Below the pieces are notes generated by a model. The model did no database searches. It saw only the letters and a list, made by a program, of their open reading frames with translations, and was not told the origin of the DNA. A stretch of DNA of 31,604 nt from DATAQC01 sp038232455 (GTDB taxonomy: Bacteria > Actinomycetota > Acidimicrobiia > Acidimicrobiales > AC-14): contig JBBSHU010000025.1 of assembly GCA_038232455.1 (NCBI GenBank), positions 1-31,604 of the forward strand, written 5' to 3'. Shown piece by piece: positions 1 to 7,494 of this stretch; position 1 is the stretch's first letter; each line of letters begins with the position of its first letter. Position numbers and translations under genes: made by a program.

Positions 1-83
1 ATGAACCCCCGCCGGTTCTGCAACCGCCGCCCAACGCCACCGAAGATGCCGACCGTCGCCTGGATCAACAAGCCCACCATCAC
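1..83 (-). other. possible start of a small membrane protein, cut by the window edge
   Basis: Read on the minus strand, an open frame with start candidates GTG (83) or ATG (80) runs off the window. It gives a hydrophobic stretch (VGLLIQATVGIFGGVG) followed by Arg residues, like one membrane helix. There is no clear ribosome binding site and no recognised family. Nothing else convincing is seen between here and the integrase remnant at about 215. Confidence 0.2.
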
Positions 84-214
84 CAACGACGCACAGAAGA
101 AATCCTGATCTCTGGTCTCAGAATGCTTGACAGGCTCCGCCTCGGGAAACCGAGGGACCTGAGCCCGGTGTCGTCTAACCCTCGCTACCTCGCCAGCTCC
201 CTACCCAACCGCCA

Positions 215-454
215 CCAGCAAAGACCACGCTGGACGTCTACGGGCACCTCTTCGCGGATGAGGAGGACCGCACGCGGGCCGTGATCGACGCTGACCTTGC
301 ACCGCGATGTGCACCAGATGTGCACCAGGACACCCAGCACCGCGGCTCCGGTGCAGGTCAAGGCATCTTTTCGGCCTCTAGATGTCGTAATACAGGTAGA
401 ACTCGTATGGGTGGGGACGGAGGCGGACCTCGTCGATCTCCTTCTCCCGCTTGA
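215..454 (+). pseudogene. C-terminal remnant of a tyrosine recombinase/integrase
   Basis: The frame starting about 215 reads AKTTLDVYGHLFADEEDRTR, the usual end of phage-type tyrosine integrases: the catalytic Tyr lies in the DVYGHLF motif and is followed by an acidic/basic tail. Nothing upstream in the same frame resembles the catalytic Arg or HxxR boxes, so only the last part survives or earlier parts are frameshifted. The open frame overruns the 3' end of the convergent glnA and stops at 452-454, so the tail has no natural-looking end. Seen: the Tyr motif. Inferred: a relic of an integrated element next to glnA. Confidence 0.5.
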
Positions 455-1802
455 AGGCGATCCAGGTGTCGATGAGGTCGGACGTGAACACCCCGCCGGC
501 CTTGAGGTACTCCTGGTCGGCCTCGAGGGCGGCGAGGGCTTCCTCCAGCGAGCTGGGCACCTGGGGTACGGCCGCCAACTGCTCAGGCGGAAGGTCGTAC
601 AGGTCCTTGTCGACGGGGTCGGGCGGCTCGATCCGGTTCTGCACCCCGTCGAGACCGGCCATGAGCATGGCCGAGAAGGCCAGGTACGGGTTGCACGACG
701 GGTCGGGACAGCGGAACTCGAGGCGCTTGGCCTTGGGGCTCTTGGAGTAAATGGGGATGCGGACGGCCGCCGAGCGGTTGCGCTGGGAGTAGACCAGGTT
801 GACCGGAGCCTCGTAGCCCGGCACCAGCCGTTTGTAGGAGTTGGTGGTGGGGGCGGCGAAGGCGAGGATCGAGGAGGCGTGCTTCAGCAGACCGCCGATG
901 TACCAGCGGGCCATGTCGGACAGGCCGGCGTAGCCGGTCTCGGAGAAGAAAAGGGGCTCACCGGCCTTCCAGAGCGACTGGTGGCAGTGCATGCCCGAGC
1001 CATTGTCCTGAAAGATGGGCTTGGGCATGAACGTGACCGACAGGTCGTGCTGCCAGGCCACGCACTTGGTGACGTACTTGTAGAGCATCAGCTTGTCGGC
1101 CATGCGCAGGAGCGTGTCGAAGCGCATGTCGATCTCGGCCTGCCCGGCGGTGCCCACCTCGTGGTGCTGGATCTCGATCTCGATGCCGAGCTTCTCCATG
1201 ACCAGGATCATCTCCGAGCGCAGATCCTGGAAGTGGTCCATGGGGGGCACCGGGAAGTACCCCTCCTTGTAGCGGGGCTTGAAGCCCAGGTTCGGCTTCT
1301 CGTCGCGCGCCGAGTTCCAGATGCCCTCGACGGAGTCGACCGAGTGGAACGACGAGTGCTGGTCCTGGGAGAAGCGCACGTCGTTGAAGATGTAGAACTC
1401 GGCCTCGGGGCCGAAGTACACCGTGTCGGCCAGGCCGGTCGACACCAGATAGTCCTCGGCCTTCTTGGCCACGTACCGGGGGTCACGGCTGTAGGGCTCG
1501 CCCGTCACCGGGTCGCGCACGAAGCAGTTGATGTTCAGCGTCTTGTGCTCGCGGAAGGGGTCGATCACGGCCGTGGCCGGGTCGGGCATCAGGAGCATGT
1601 CCGACTCCTGGATCTCCTGGAAGCCCCGGATCGACGAACCGTCGAAGCCGAAGCCGTCCTCGAAGCTCTCGGCGGTCAACTGGTGGGTGGGTGCGGAGAA
1701 GTGCTGCATGAGACCGGGGAGATCGCAGAACCGGAAGTCGACGATCTCGACTCCCTCGTCCTCGATCAGGCGCAGGACTTCGGCCGGGCTGCGATCCTCC
1801 AC
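378..1802 (-). CDS. glnA: glutamine synthetase, type I-beta (adenylylation type)
   Basis: It makes glutamine from glutamate, ammonia and ATP in the cytoplasm, the main ammonia-assimilating step, and works as a dodecamer. The 474-aa product is full length for GSI. Visible features are the N-terminal beta-grasp with FDGSSIRGFQ, the metal/substrate signature GPEAEFY, the HHEVGTAGQAE block, the MPKP and GSGMHCHQSLW region, the NRSAAVRIP loop, and near the C terminus KDLYDLPPEQ, whose Tyr is the site adenylylated by GlnE in GSI-beta enzymes. The C terminus RPHPYEFYLYYDI matches mycobacterial GlnA1. The start is GTG (1802), with a purine-rich GGGGAG a few bases upstream. It is divergent from a second glutamine synthetase across a 171-bp gap that carries a candidate GlnR site. 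Identification is secure. Confidence 0.97.
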   Translation of the reverse strand: MEDRSPAEVLRLIEDEGVEIVDFRFCDLPGLMQHFSAPTHQLTAESFEDGFGFDGSSIRGFQEIQESDMLLMPDPATAVIDPFREHKTLNINCFVRDPVTGEPYSRDPRYVAKKAEDYLVSTGLADTVYFGPEAEFYIFNDVRFSQDQHSSFHSVDSVEGIWNSARDEKPNLGFKPRYKEGYFPVPPMDHFQDLRSEMILVMEKLGIEIEIQHHEVGTAGQAEIDMRFDTLLRMADKLMLYKYVTKCVAWQHDLSVTFMPKPIFQDNGSGMHCHQSLWKAGEPLFFSETGYAGLSDMARWYIGGLLKHASSILAFAAPTTNSYKRLVPGYEAPVNLVYSQRNRSAAVRIPIYSKSPKAKRLEFRCPDPSCNPYLAFSAMLMAGLDGVQNRIEPPDPVDKDLYDLPPEQLAAVPQVPSSLEEALAALEADQEYLKAGGVFTSDLIDTWIAFKREKEIDEVRLRPHPYEFYLYYDI

Positions 1803-1874
1803 AGTGCTCTCCCCTTGTAGGTTGGGACGGCGCTCAGGTTGTCGCCGGGTGGTTTCCTGTCAGTTGCGTGTTGA

Positions 1875-1890
1875 TGAACCGTACGTGAAC
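1875..1890 (+). promoter_or_regulatory. candidate GlnR half-site pair between the two glnA genes
   Basis: TGAAC-N6-TGAAC (1875-1879 and 1886-1890) repeats with an 11-bp period. Actinobacterial GlnR sites are described as gTnAC-N6-GaAAC with the same spacing, so the geometry fits although the bases match only in part. It sits in the divergent glnA intergenic region, and a GlnR-like gene lies at 3331. It could be chance. Confidence 0.4.
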
Positions 1891-1973
1891 TGGGCGGCAC
1901 GCGCCTTGACGGCTGCGAAGATAGCGAACAGACACGGGGGGCGACAACAGTCCGACGCCTCGAGGAGGACATC

Positions 1974-3305
1974 ATGGAACGGCAGCAGGACTACGTGCTG
2001 CGGTCGGTGGAGGAACGGAACATCCGGTTCATCCGGTTGTGGTTCACCGACGTGCTGGGCCAGTTGAAGTCGATCGCCATCGTCCCCGGTGAGCTCGAGA
2101 ACGCCTTCGAAGAGGGCATGACCTTCGACGGCTCCGCGGTCGACGGGTTCACCAGGGTCCAGGAGAGCGACATGCTCCTGCAGCCCGACCCCAACACCTT
2201 CGAGCTGCTCCCGTGGCGCGGGGAGGAGACGCCCGTGGCCCGCATGTTCTGCGACGTCACCAACCTCGACGGCACCCCGTTCGAGGGCGACTCCCGCCAC
2301 GTCCTGCGTCGCAACCTCGAGCGGGCCCGCGATCGCGGCTTCTCGTTCTACGTGGGGCCGGACATGGAGTTCTTCTACTTCGCCCGCCAGGAGGGGTCCG
2401 GCGCCCCCACGCCGCTCGACCACGGCTCCTACTTCGACCTCACCACCGTCGACGTGGCCACCGACCTGCGTCGGCGCACGATCCTGGCCCTCGAGGGCAT
2501 CGGCATCCCCGTGCGCTACAGCCACCACGAGGACAGCCCCAGCCAGCACGAGATCGACCTGCGCTACACCGACGCTTTGACCATGGCCGACAACGTCACC
2601 ACCTTCAAGCTGGTGGTCAAGGAGATCGCCCACGAACGCGGGGTGCACGCCTCGTTCATGCCCAAGCCCATGGCCGGCGTGCAGGGCTCGGGCATGCACA
2701 CCCACTTCTCGCTGTTCGAGGGCGACCAGAACGCCTTTCACGACCCCACCGACGAGGCCAATCTCTCGGTCGTGGCCAAGGGCTTCATCGCCGGGCTGCT
2801 GGCCCACGCCCGGGAGATCACCGCCGTCACCAACCAGTGGGTCAACTCCTACAAGCGCCTCGTCACCGGGTTCGAGGCCCCCGTCTACGTGGCGTGGGCG
2901 CGCAACAACCGCTCAGCCCTGGTGCGGGTGCCGGGATCGAAGAAGGGCAAGAACTCGTCCACCCGCATCGAGTTCCGCTCACCCGACCCCGCCTGCAACC
3001 CGTATCTGGGCTTTGCCGTCGTCCTGGCCGCGGGCCTGCGGGGGATCGAGAAGTCCTACGAGCTGCCGCCCGAGCTCACCTCCAATCTCTACGAGATGAC
3101 GCCGGAGGAGCGCATGGCCGAGGGCGTCGAGGAACTTCCGGGGTCGCTGGAGGAGGCGGTGGCCTGCATGGAGAACTCCGAACTGGTGGCCGACGCTCTC
3201 GGCGAGCACGTGTTCGAGTGGTTCATCCGCAGCAAGCGGGCCGAGTGGCGCGACTACAAGACCCAGGTCACGCCGTTCGAGATCGACCGGTACCTCGACC
3301 TGTGA
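1974..3305 (+). CDS. glnA: glutamine synthetase, type I-alpha-like
   Basis: A second class I glutamine synthetase, 443 aa, the length of GSI-alpha enzymes (Bacillus GlnA, mycobacterial GlnA2), which lack the 25-residue insert of GSI-beta. Visible are MTFDGSAVDGF, the metal site GPDMEFFYF, HHEDSPSQHEIDLRY, MPKPMAGVQGSGMHTHFSLF, the flexible loop NNRSALVRVP, and a C terminus (RTQV/KTQVTPFEIDRYLD type) like GSI-alpha. A Tyr is present in NLYEMTPEE, but the context is not that of the GSI-beta adenylylation loop. The start ATG is preceded by GAGGAGG (about 1962-1968) at good spacing. It diverges from glnA and is followed 25 bp later by glnR, suggesting co-transcription of enzyme and regulator. GSI-alpha-like members can also act on other amines; here general nitrogen assimilation is most likely. 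Confidence 0.94.
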   Translation: MERQQDYVLRSVEERNIRFIRLWFTDVLGQLKSIAIVPGELENAFEEGMTFDGSAVDGFTRVQESDMLLQPDPNTFELLPWRGEETPVARMFCDVTNLDGTPFEGDSRHVLRRNLERARDRGFSFYVGPDMEFFYFARQEGSGAPTPLDHGSYFDLTTVDVATDLRRRTILALEGIGIPVRYSHHEDSPSQHEIDLRYTDALTMADNVTTFKLVVKEIAHERGVHASFMPKPMAGVQGSGMHTHFSLFEGDQNAFHDPTDEANLSVVAKGFIAGLLAHAREITAVTNQWVNSYKRLVTGFEAPVYVAWARNNRSALVRVPGSKKGKNSSTRIEFRSPDPACNPYLGFAVVLAAGLRGIEKSYELPPELTSNLYEMTPEERMAEGVEELPGSLEEAVACMENSELVADALGEHVFEWFIRSKRAEWRDYKTQVTPFEIDRYLDL

Positions 3306-3330
3306 CCCGCGACTCGGCCCTCCGCGAGTG

Positions 3331-4011
3331 ATGGAACCCCTCCTCGTCCACCCCAACCCGGCACCTCCGGGTTTGACGGCCGTCCTCGACCGCATGGGCT
3401 ACCCGTGGCTGGCGGCCGCGGGGGCCGACGAGGCCGCCCACGTCGAGCCCCAGGACGGCTGGGCCGGCGCCGTCGTGAGCGCCGAGGCGGAGGGCGAGGG
3501 CGCTTTTGCCACGTGCCGGGCGCTGCGTAAGCGCGACGTCCCCCTCAGTCCGCTCCTGCTCATCGTGGCCGGCTCCCAGATCGACGACTTGGAGCTGCGC
3601 GAGGACCTCTTCGACGATTTCTGTGTGAGCCCGGTCGAGCCGCGGGAGCTGGAGGCCCGGCTCAAGCACCTGTTCTGGCGCACGGGCACCGGCACCCGAC
3701 CCGAGCTGATCGAGTACGGCCAGCTCATGCTCAACCTGGAGACCTACCAGGCCGCCATCGACGGTCGTCCTCTCGATCTCACCTTCATGGAGTACGAGCT
3801 GTTGAAGTTCCTCGCCACCCATCCCGGCAAGGTCTTCACGCGCGAGACCCTGCTCTCGCGGGTGTGGGGCTACGAGTACTACGGCGGGGCCCGCACCGTC
3901 GACGTCCACATCCGCCGGCTGCGGGCCAAGCTCACCGAGGAGCACGCCCACCTGATCCAGACGGTGCGCTCGGTGGGCTACCGCTTCGGCCAGTCCCGCT
4001 GGAGTCTTTGA
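3331..4011 (+). CDS. glnR: GlnR-type orphan response regulator
   Basis: An OmpR-family DNA-binding regulator (226 aa), by alignment from memory the orthologue of actinobacterial GlnR, which controls glnA, amtB, nitrate and urea genes. The C-terminal winged helix (about 125-222) is typical: GRPLDLTFMEYELL, KVFTRETLLSRVWGYEYYGG, RTVDVHIRRLRAKL, VRSVGYRF. The N-terminal half is a degenerate receiver. Where GlnR proteins have an Asp at the end of strand beta3 (AVLVDAR in mycobacteria) this protein reads AVVSAEA, so the phospho-acceptor position is Ser or Ala. No histidine kinase gene is next to it. The start is ATG (3331; a GTG lies one codon earlier), beginning MEPLLV like other GlnR proteins (MELLLL). 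It lies directly downstream of the GSI-alpha gene. Identification is strong; its targets are inferred. Confidence 0.9.
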   Translation: MEPLLVHPNPAPPGLTAVLDRMGYPWLAAAGADEAAHVEPQDGWAGAVVSAEAEGEGAFATCRALRKRDVPLSPLLLIVAGSQIDDLELREDLFDDFCVSPVEPRELEARLKHLFWRTGTGTRPELIEYGQLMLNLETYQAAIDGRPLDLTFMEYELLKFLATHPGKVFTRETLLSRVWGYEYYGGARTVDVHIRRLRAKLTEEHAHLIQTVRSVGYRFGQSRWSL

Positions 4012-4018
4012 TCCCTGA

Positions 4019-4033
4019 CCCCCTCAGCGGGGG
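4019..4033 (+). terminator. short GC hairpin after glnR
   Basis: CCCCC-TCAGC-GGGGG forms a perfect 5-bp stem 8 bp after the glnR stop; GATCCC/GGGATC just outside could pair as an alternative. There is no U-run, so it is at best a weak or Rho-assisted terminator. Confidence 0.3.
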
Positions 4034-4081
4034 ATCGACGGTGCTGGAATCGGAGGTCACCGCCGGGGGTTGGCAGAGGGG

Positions 4082-4432
4082 ATGACCTCACCCCACACCA
4101 TCACCATCGAACCGGCCACTTGCGCGGTCCGGGTGGCCTTCGCCGGCGAGACGGTGGCCGACAGTACCCGGACCCTCGTCCTGCGGGAAAGCGGGTTGCC
4201 CCCCGTCTTCTACTTCCCACCCGACGACGTGCGGGGCGACCTGTTGACGCCCACCGACCTCCACACCCGGTGCCCGTTCAAGGGCGAGGCCTCCTACTGG
4301 ACGGTCACGGTTGGTGACCGCCGGGCCGACTGCGTGATCTGGGGCTACCCCGACCCGCTGCCCGGAGTGGAGGAGATCCGCGATCACCTGGCCTTCTTCA
4401 GCGACCGTGTCGAGGTGACCGAAGAGTCCTGA
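4082..4432 (+). CDS. DUF427 family protein
   Basis: A 116-aa protein of the DUF427 family, a small beta-rich fold found throughout Actinobacteria, with no established biochemical role. Typical blocks are visible: VRVAFAGETVADSTRTLVLRE, then the LPPVFYFPPDDV segment, THCPFKG-like TRCPFKGEASYWTV, the strand containing DCVIWGYPDPL, and IRDHLAFFSDRVEV near the end. The length is normal for the family. The start is uncertain: ATG 4082 has AGAGGGG almost touching it, whereas TTG 4070 in the same frame has GGAGG 13 bases upstream. It stands alone between the glnR hairpin and a small unknown gene. Confidence 0.85.
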   Translation: MTSPHTITIEPATCAVRVAFAGETVADSTRTLVLRESGLPPVFYFPPDDVRGDLLTPTDLHTRCPFKGEASYWTVTVGDRRADCVIWGYPDPLPGVEEIRDHLAFFSDRVEVTEES

Positions 4433-4514
4433 CTTTGGCGGCCCGGGCTACATGTATCAGCCGGTTGTGTGCATAGCTCCGTAGGGGTAACAACACACGG
4501 CAGGAGCGAAGACC

Positions 4515-4724
4515 ATGAGCTTGGACCAGCACGGCGCATTGCGGAGGCTCGAAGGGCGGATGGTGCACGTGGCCCTGGCCGGCGGCTCCCGCCTGGACGA
4601 TGTGGAGCTCGTGTCCACCAGGCGAAGCACCTGTTGGGTGTACTCCAATGGCGAAGACGTGTTCGTTCCCGTCGACGACGTCGTCGAGGTCTGGGAGTCT
4701 CAGCCGGCCCGTTCGGCCGCCTGA
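4515..4724 (+). CDS. small conserved-looking protein of unknown function
   Basis: A 69-aa product (begins MSLDQHGALRRLEGRM, ends ESQPARSAA) that I do not recognise. AGGAG at 4502-4506 lies 8 bases before the ATG, and codon use is like its neighbours, so it is probably real. The pattern of short alternating hydrophobic strands (MVHVALAG, DDVELVS, TCWVYSNG, DVFVPVDDVVEVW) suggests an all-beta small barrel, for example Sm-like or SH3-like. That fold idea is only inference. It lies between the DUF427 gene and the dinG-type helicase on the same strand. Confidence 0.65.
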   Translation: MSLDQHGALRRLEGRMVHVALAGGSRLDDVELVSTRRSTCWVYSNGEDVFVPVDDVVEVWESQPARSAA

Positions 4725-4795
4725 GCCGGGGGCCGATCCCGGGTCCAGCACCGACGCCCACCATCGTGTGGGCTCCGGCGTGGTGAAGTAGGGCG

Positions 4796-6712
4796 ATGGA
4801 CGTGGTCCCGAGCAAGCCCGAGCGCAGCGCAGGCGAGACCAGGGACGCCAAGGCCGCCCTTCAAAAGCTGGCGGCAGGGCTCGACGGCGGGGGTGAGGAC
4901 CGGGCCGGGCAGCTGGCCATGGCCGAAGCGGTGGCTCGGGCCGTGGCCGACGAGCGGCCCTTGGTGGTACGGGCGGGCACGGGCACGGGCAAGACGTGGG
5001 CCTACCTGGTCGGCGCCCTGGTGGGAACGGCCGATGCCAAGGTGGTCGTGGCCACGGCCACCAAGGCCCTGCAGGACCAACTGGCCGGCAAGGACCTCCC
5101 TGCGGTGGCCGCCATCGGGCTCCGGCCGGGCCTGACCTGGTCCGTGCTCAAGGGCCGGAGCAACTATCTGTGCCGCCAGGCCGTGGCTGAGCTCGACACC
5201 GACGATGTCGCACCCCGTCTCGTTCTCGAGGGTGCCGGGGCCGGCGTCGGTGGCATCGACGGCGTCGTGGGCCGGGAGGTGGCCCGGCTGGTGGCGTGGG
5301 CCCACGACAGCGAGACCGGTGATCGGGCCGAGCTGGCCTTCGAGCCCAGCGCCGCCTCCTGGTCGTCGGTGAGCGTCGGGTCCGACCAGTGCCCGGGTGC
5401 CCGGGAGTGCCCGAGCGGCCAGAGTTGCTTCGCCGAGGCCGCCTACGAGCGGGCGAGGGAGGCCGACGTGGTCGTCGTCAACCTCCACCTGCTCGGCGCC
5501 CACGTGGCGTCGGGTGGCTATGTCCTGCCCGAGCACGACGTGCTCATCATCGACGAGGCCCACGAGGCGGCCGACGTCATGGCCAACGCCCTCGGGGTCA
5601 CGCTCACGCCCGGGCGGGTGGCCGGGGTGGCCCGGTTGGCTTCGGCCGCCGGCCTGGCCCGGCACGGGGGGAGCGTCGACCGGGTCCTCGGGCCGCTGGT
5701 GGGAGCCCGTCTGGCGACAGGCGCCATGGGCGAGGCCTCGGTCGGCGAGGCCTTGACCGACCTGGCCGAGGCGGTGCGACACGAGCGGGGAGCGCTCCGC
5801 GGCCTCGAGGAGGATCCCGCCCTGAAGGCCCGCCGGGAACGGGCGGCCAAGGCCCTCGACTCCCTCGGCGCCGACGTCGAAACCGTCCTGCACGGGGGAG
5901 ACGAGTTGGTCACCTGGGTAGAGCAGTCCGGGTCACAACCGGCCCTGCGGGTGGCGCCGGTCGACGTCGGCGGCGAGCTGGCCCGGGTGGCATGGTCGTC
6001 GGCGACGCCGATCCTGACCTCGGCGACCATCCCCCCCGGCCTCGGCCACCGGCTCGGGCTCCGCAGCGATGCCGACGATCTCGACGTCGGCAGCCCCTTC
6101 GACTACCGCCGGTGTGCCCTGCTCTACGTGCCCCGCCTGGTCGATCCCCGCCATCCCGGCCACGAGGCTCAGGCTCACGCCGAGCTCGAGTTCCTGATCA
6201 GCGCCGCGGGTGGGCGCACGCTGGCCCTGTTCACGTCGTGGCGGGCCATGCGGGCGGCCCACCGCGCCCTGGTCGAGCGGTTGTCCTACCGCGTCCTGGC
6301 CCAGGACGACCTGCCCAAGCCTGCCCTGCTCGACGCCTTCCGGTCGGACGAGACGTCGTGCCTGTTCGCCACCATGGGCTTCTGGCAAGGCGTCGACGTG
6401 CCCGGGCAGGCCTGCATGCTGGTGGTCATCGACCGCCTTCCCTTCCCCCGGCCCGACGAGCCCGTCGCCCAGGCCCGTCGCGAGCGAGCGGGCCCGGCCG
6501 CCTTCGCCACCGTCGACCTGCCCCACGTGGCCACCCGTCTGGCTCAGGGTGCCGGGCGCCTCATCCGCAGCGACACCGACCGTGGCGTGGTCGCCGTCCT
6601 CGACCCCCGATTGGCCGAGTCGTCCTACCGTCCCGCCATCCTGGCGGCACTGCCGCCCATGCGCCGCACCCGCGACCGCGCCGACGTCTCCGCCTTCTTC
6701 GTCGAGTTGTGA
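4796..6712 (+). CDS. dinG: ATP-dependent DNA helicase, DinG/XPD family (Fe-S)
   Basis: A superfamily 2 helicase (638 aa) of the DinG/YoaA/XPD type, which unwinds damaged, R-loop or branched DNA 5'-3'. Visible in order: an upstream Q-like segment (EDRAGQLAMAEAV), Walker A AGTGTGKTWAYL (about 60-71), motif Ia TATKALQDQL, four Cys for a 4Fe-4S cluster (NYLC, then CPGARECPSGQSC), the DEAH box IIDEAHEAAD, motif III-like SATPILTSATI, motif V LFATMGFWQGVDVPG and motif VI QGAGRLIRSDTDRG. All catalytic parts are intact. The start is odd: the first 17 codons consist of a dispersed repeat, and the next in-frame Met lies inside the Q-like segment, so the repeat seems to supply the translated N terminus. 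Downstream genes are convergent. Confidence 0.92.
   Translation: MDVVPSKPERSAGETRDAKAALQKLAAGLDGGGEDRAGQLAMAEAVARAVADERPLVVRAGTGTGKTWAYLVGALVGTADAKVVVATATKALQDQLAGKDLPAVAAIGLRPGLTWSVLKGRSNYLCRQAVAELDTDDVAPRLVLEGAGAGVGGIDGVVGREVARLVAWAHDSETGDRAELAFEPSAASWSSVSVGSDQCPGARECPSGQSCFAEAAYERAREADVVVVNLHLLGAHVASGGYVLPEHDVLIIDEAHEAADVMANALGVTLTPGRVAGVARLASAAGLARHGGSVDRVLGPLVGARLATGAMGEASVGEALTDLAEAVRHERGALRGLEEDPALKARRERAAKALDSLGADVETVLHGGDELVTWVEQSGSQPALRVAPVDVGGELARVAWSSATPILTSATIPPGLGHRLGLRSDADDLDVGSPFDYRRCALLYVPRLVDPRHPGHEAQAHAELEFLISAAGGRTLALFTSWRAMRAAHRALVERLSYRVLAQDDLPKPALLDAFRSDETSCLFATMGFWQGVDVPGQACMLVVIDRLPFPRPDEPVAQARRERAGPAAFATVDLPHVATRLAQGAGRLIRSDTDRGVVAVLDPRLAESSYRPAILAALPPMRRTRDRADVSAFFVEL
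4798..4846 (+). repeat. 49-bp dispersed repeat, copy 1 (in the first codons of dinG)
   Basis: Begins GGACGTGGTCCCGAGC and ends GAGACCAGGGAC; GTCCC/GGGAC mark the ends of its 42-bp core (4805-4846). The reverse complement of 19102-19150 matches it at 45 of 49 positions. This copy covers codons 1-17 of the helicase gene. Confidence 0.8.
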
Positions 6713-6745
6713 GGGCGGTCAGCCTCGATGCTCGGTGGGGGCCGC

Positions 6746-7219
6746 TCAGCCCACCCACGTCCAGGCTTCGACCTCGACGAGAGCGTCGAGGGGGATTGCC
6801 GCCACCGCCACCGCCGAGCGGGCCGGCCGGTGGTCGCCGAAGACGGCCACGTAGGCGTCGTTCATGGTCAAGTAGTCGGTGATGTGGCGCAGGAACACGG
6901 TGGTCTTGACCACCTGGTCGAGCGACGCCCCCTCGGCGGCCAACAGCGTGGACAGGTTGGCCAGGGCCTGGCGGGTCTCGGCGGCAACCCCACCGTGGAC
7001 CAGGTTGCCGTCGGCCAACCCGAGCTGGCCGGAGGCCACCAGCCAATCGCCGGCGCGGACGAGCGGTGTGTAGGGCCCGACGGGCGGGGAGGGGCTCAGC
7101 TCAGCTGAAGGACTGGCCGCAGCCGCAGGACTTGGTGGCGTTGGGGTTGTTGATGGCGAACCCTGCGCCCTGGAGCCCGTCCTTGTAGTCGAGCGACGCC
7201 CCCTTGAGGTAGGGAGCAC
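6746..7219 (-). CDS. Rid (YjgF/YER057c/UK114) family protein
   Basis: A Rid-family protein. RidA members hydrolyse reactive enamine/imine intermediates from PLP enzymes and so protect branched-chain and other PLP-dependent pathways. The core runs from SPSPPVGPYTPLVRAGDWL through SGQLGL, the LANLSTLLAAEGASLDQVVKTTVFL helix and strand, and DHRPARSAVAVAAIPL to VEVEAWTWV. The Arg in PARSAV is the usual substrate-binding residue. The start is unresolved: the only in-frame ATG/GTG/TTG is GTG 7219, which adds about 38 low-complexity residues antisense-like to the erpA end, while the natural position is a CTG at 7099, two bases past the erpA TGA. It is third in a minus-strand set after the SufR-like and A-type carrier genes. 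Confidence 0.82.
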   Translation of the reverse strand: MLPTSRGRRSTTRTGSRAQGSPSTTPTPPSPAAAASPSAELSPSPPVGPYTPLVRAGDWLVASGQLGLADGNLVHGGVAAETRQALANLSTLLAAEGASLDQVVKTTVFLRHITDYLTMNDAYVAVFGDHRPARSAVAVAAIPLDALVEVEAWTWVG

Positions 7220-7454
7220 TGGCGGCGTCGACCACGACCTTCACCCCGTCGGCGTCGGACAAGGTGTCGTCGTCGGCGAACTCGGAGTCGAAGAACATCT
7301 CGTAGCTGAACCCGGAGCAGCCACCGGGTCGTACGGCCACGCGCAGGGCCAACTGCTCGTTGCCCTCGGCGGCGAGGAGCTCCTTCACCTTCGCCGAAGC
7401 CGGCGTGGTGACGTCGATGAGGGGCGTCGTGGTGACGGGGGTGGTCGTGCTCAT
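7101..7454 (-). CDS. erpA: A-type iron-sulfur carrier (ErpA/IscA/HesB)
   Basis: A 117-aa A-type carrier that binds Fe-S clusters and passes them to apo-enzymes in the cytoplasm. The three conserved ligands are visible: Cys in RPGGCSGFSYEM and the CGC pair in KSCGCGQSF at the C terminus. The ASAKVKELLAAEGN start of the domain and INNPNATKSCGCG are standard. The ATG at 7454 is chosen over the longer frame because a perfect AGGAGG (7464-7469) stands 9 bases upstream and the preceding residues look non-coding. It follows the SufR-like gene by 40 bp and precedes the Rid gene with almost no gap. Clients in this window include the Fe-S enzymes LeuC and DinG. Confidence 0.93.
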   Translation of the reverse strand: MSTTTPVTTTPLIDVTTPASAKVKELLAAEGNEQLALRVAVRPGGCSGFSYEMFFDSEFADDDTLSDADGVKVVVDAASAPYLKGASLDYKDGLQGAGFAINNPNATKSCGCGQSFS

Positions 7455-7494
7455 GGCCGTAGTCCTCCTAAAGGTCTGCGTTCCGATGACAAGC

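Noticed and set aside
297..1820. Long open frame on the plus strand opposite glnA
   Set aside because: It is a mirror of the high-GC third-codon bias of glnA, its protein is Val/Gly/His/Arg-rich without any family pattern, and glnA is certain.
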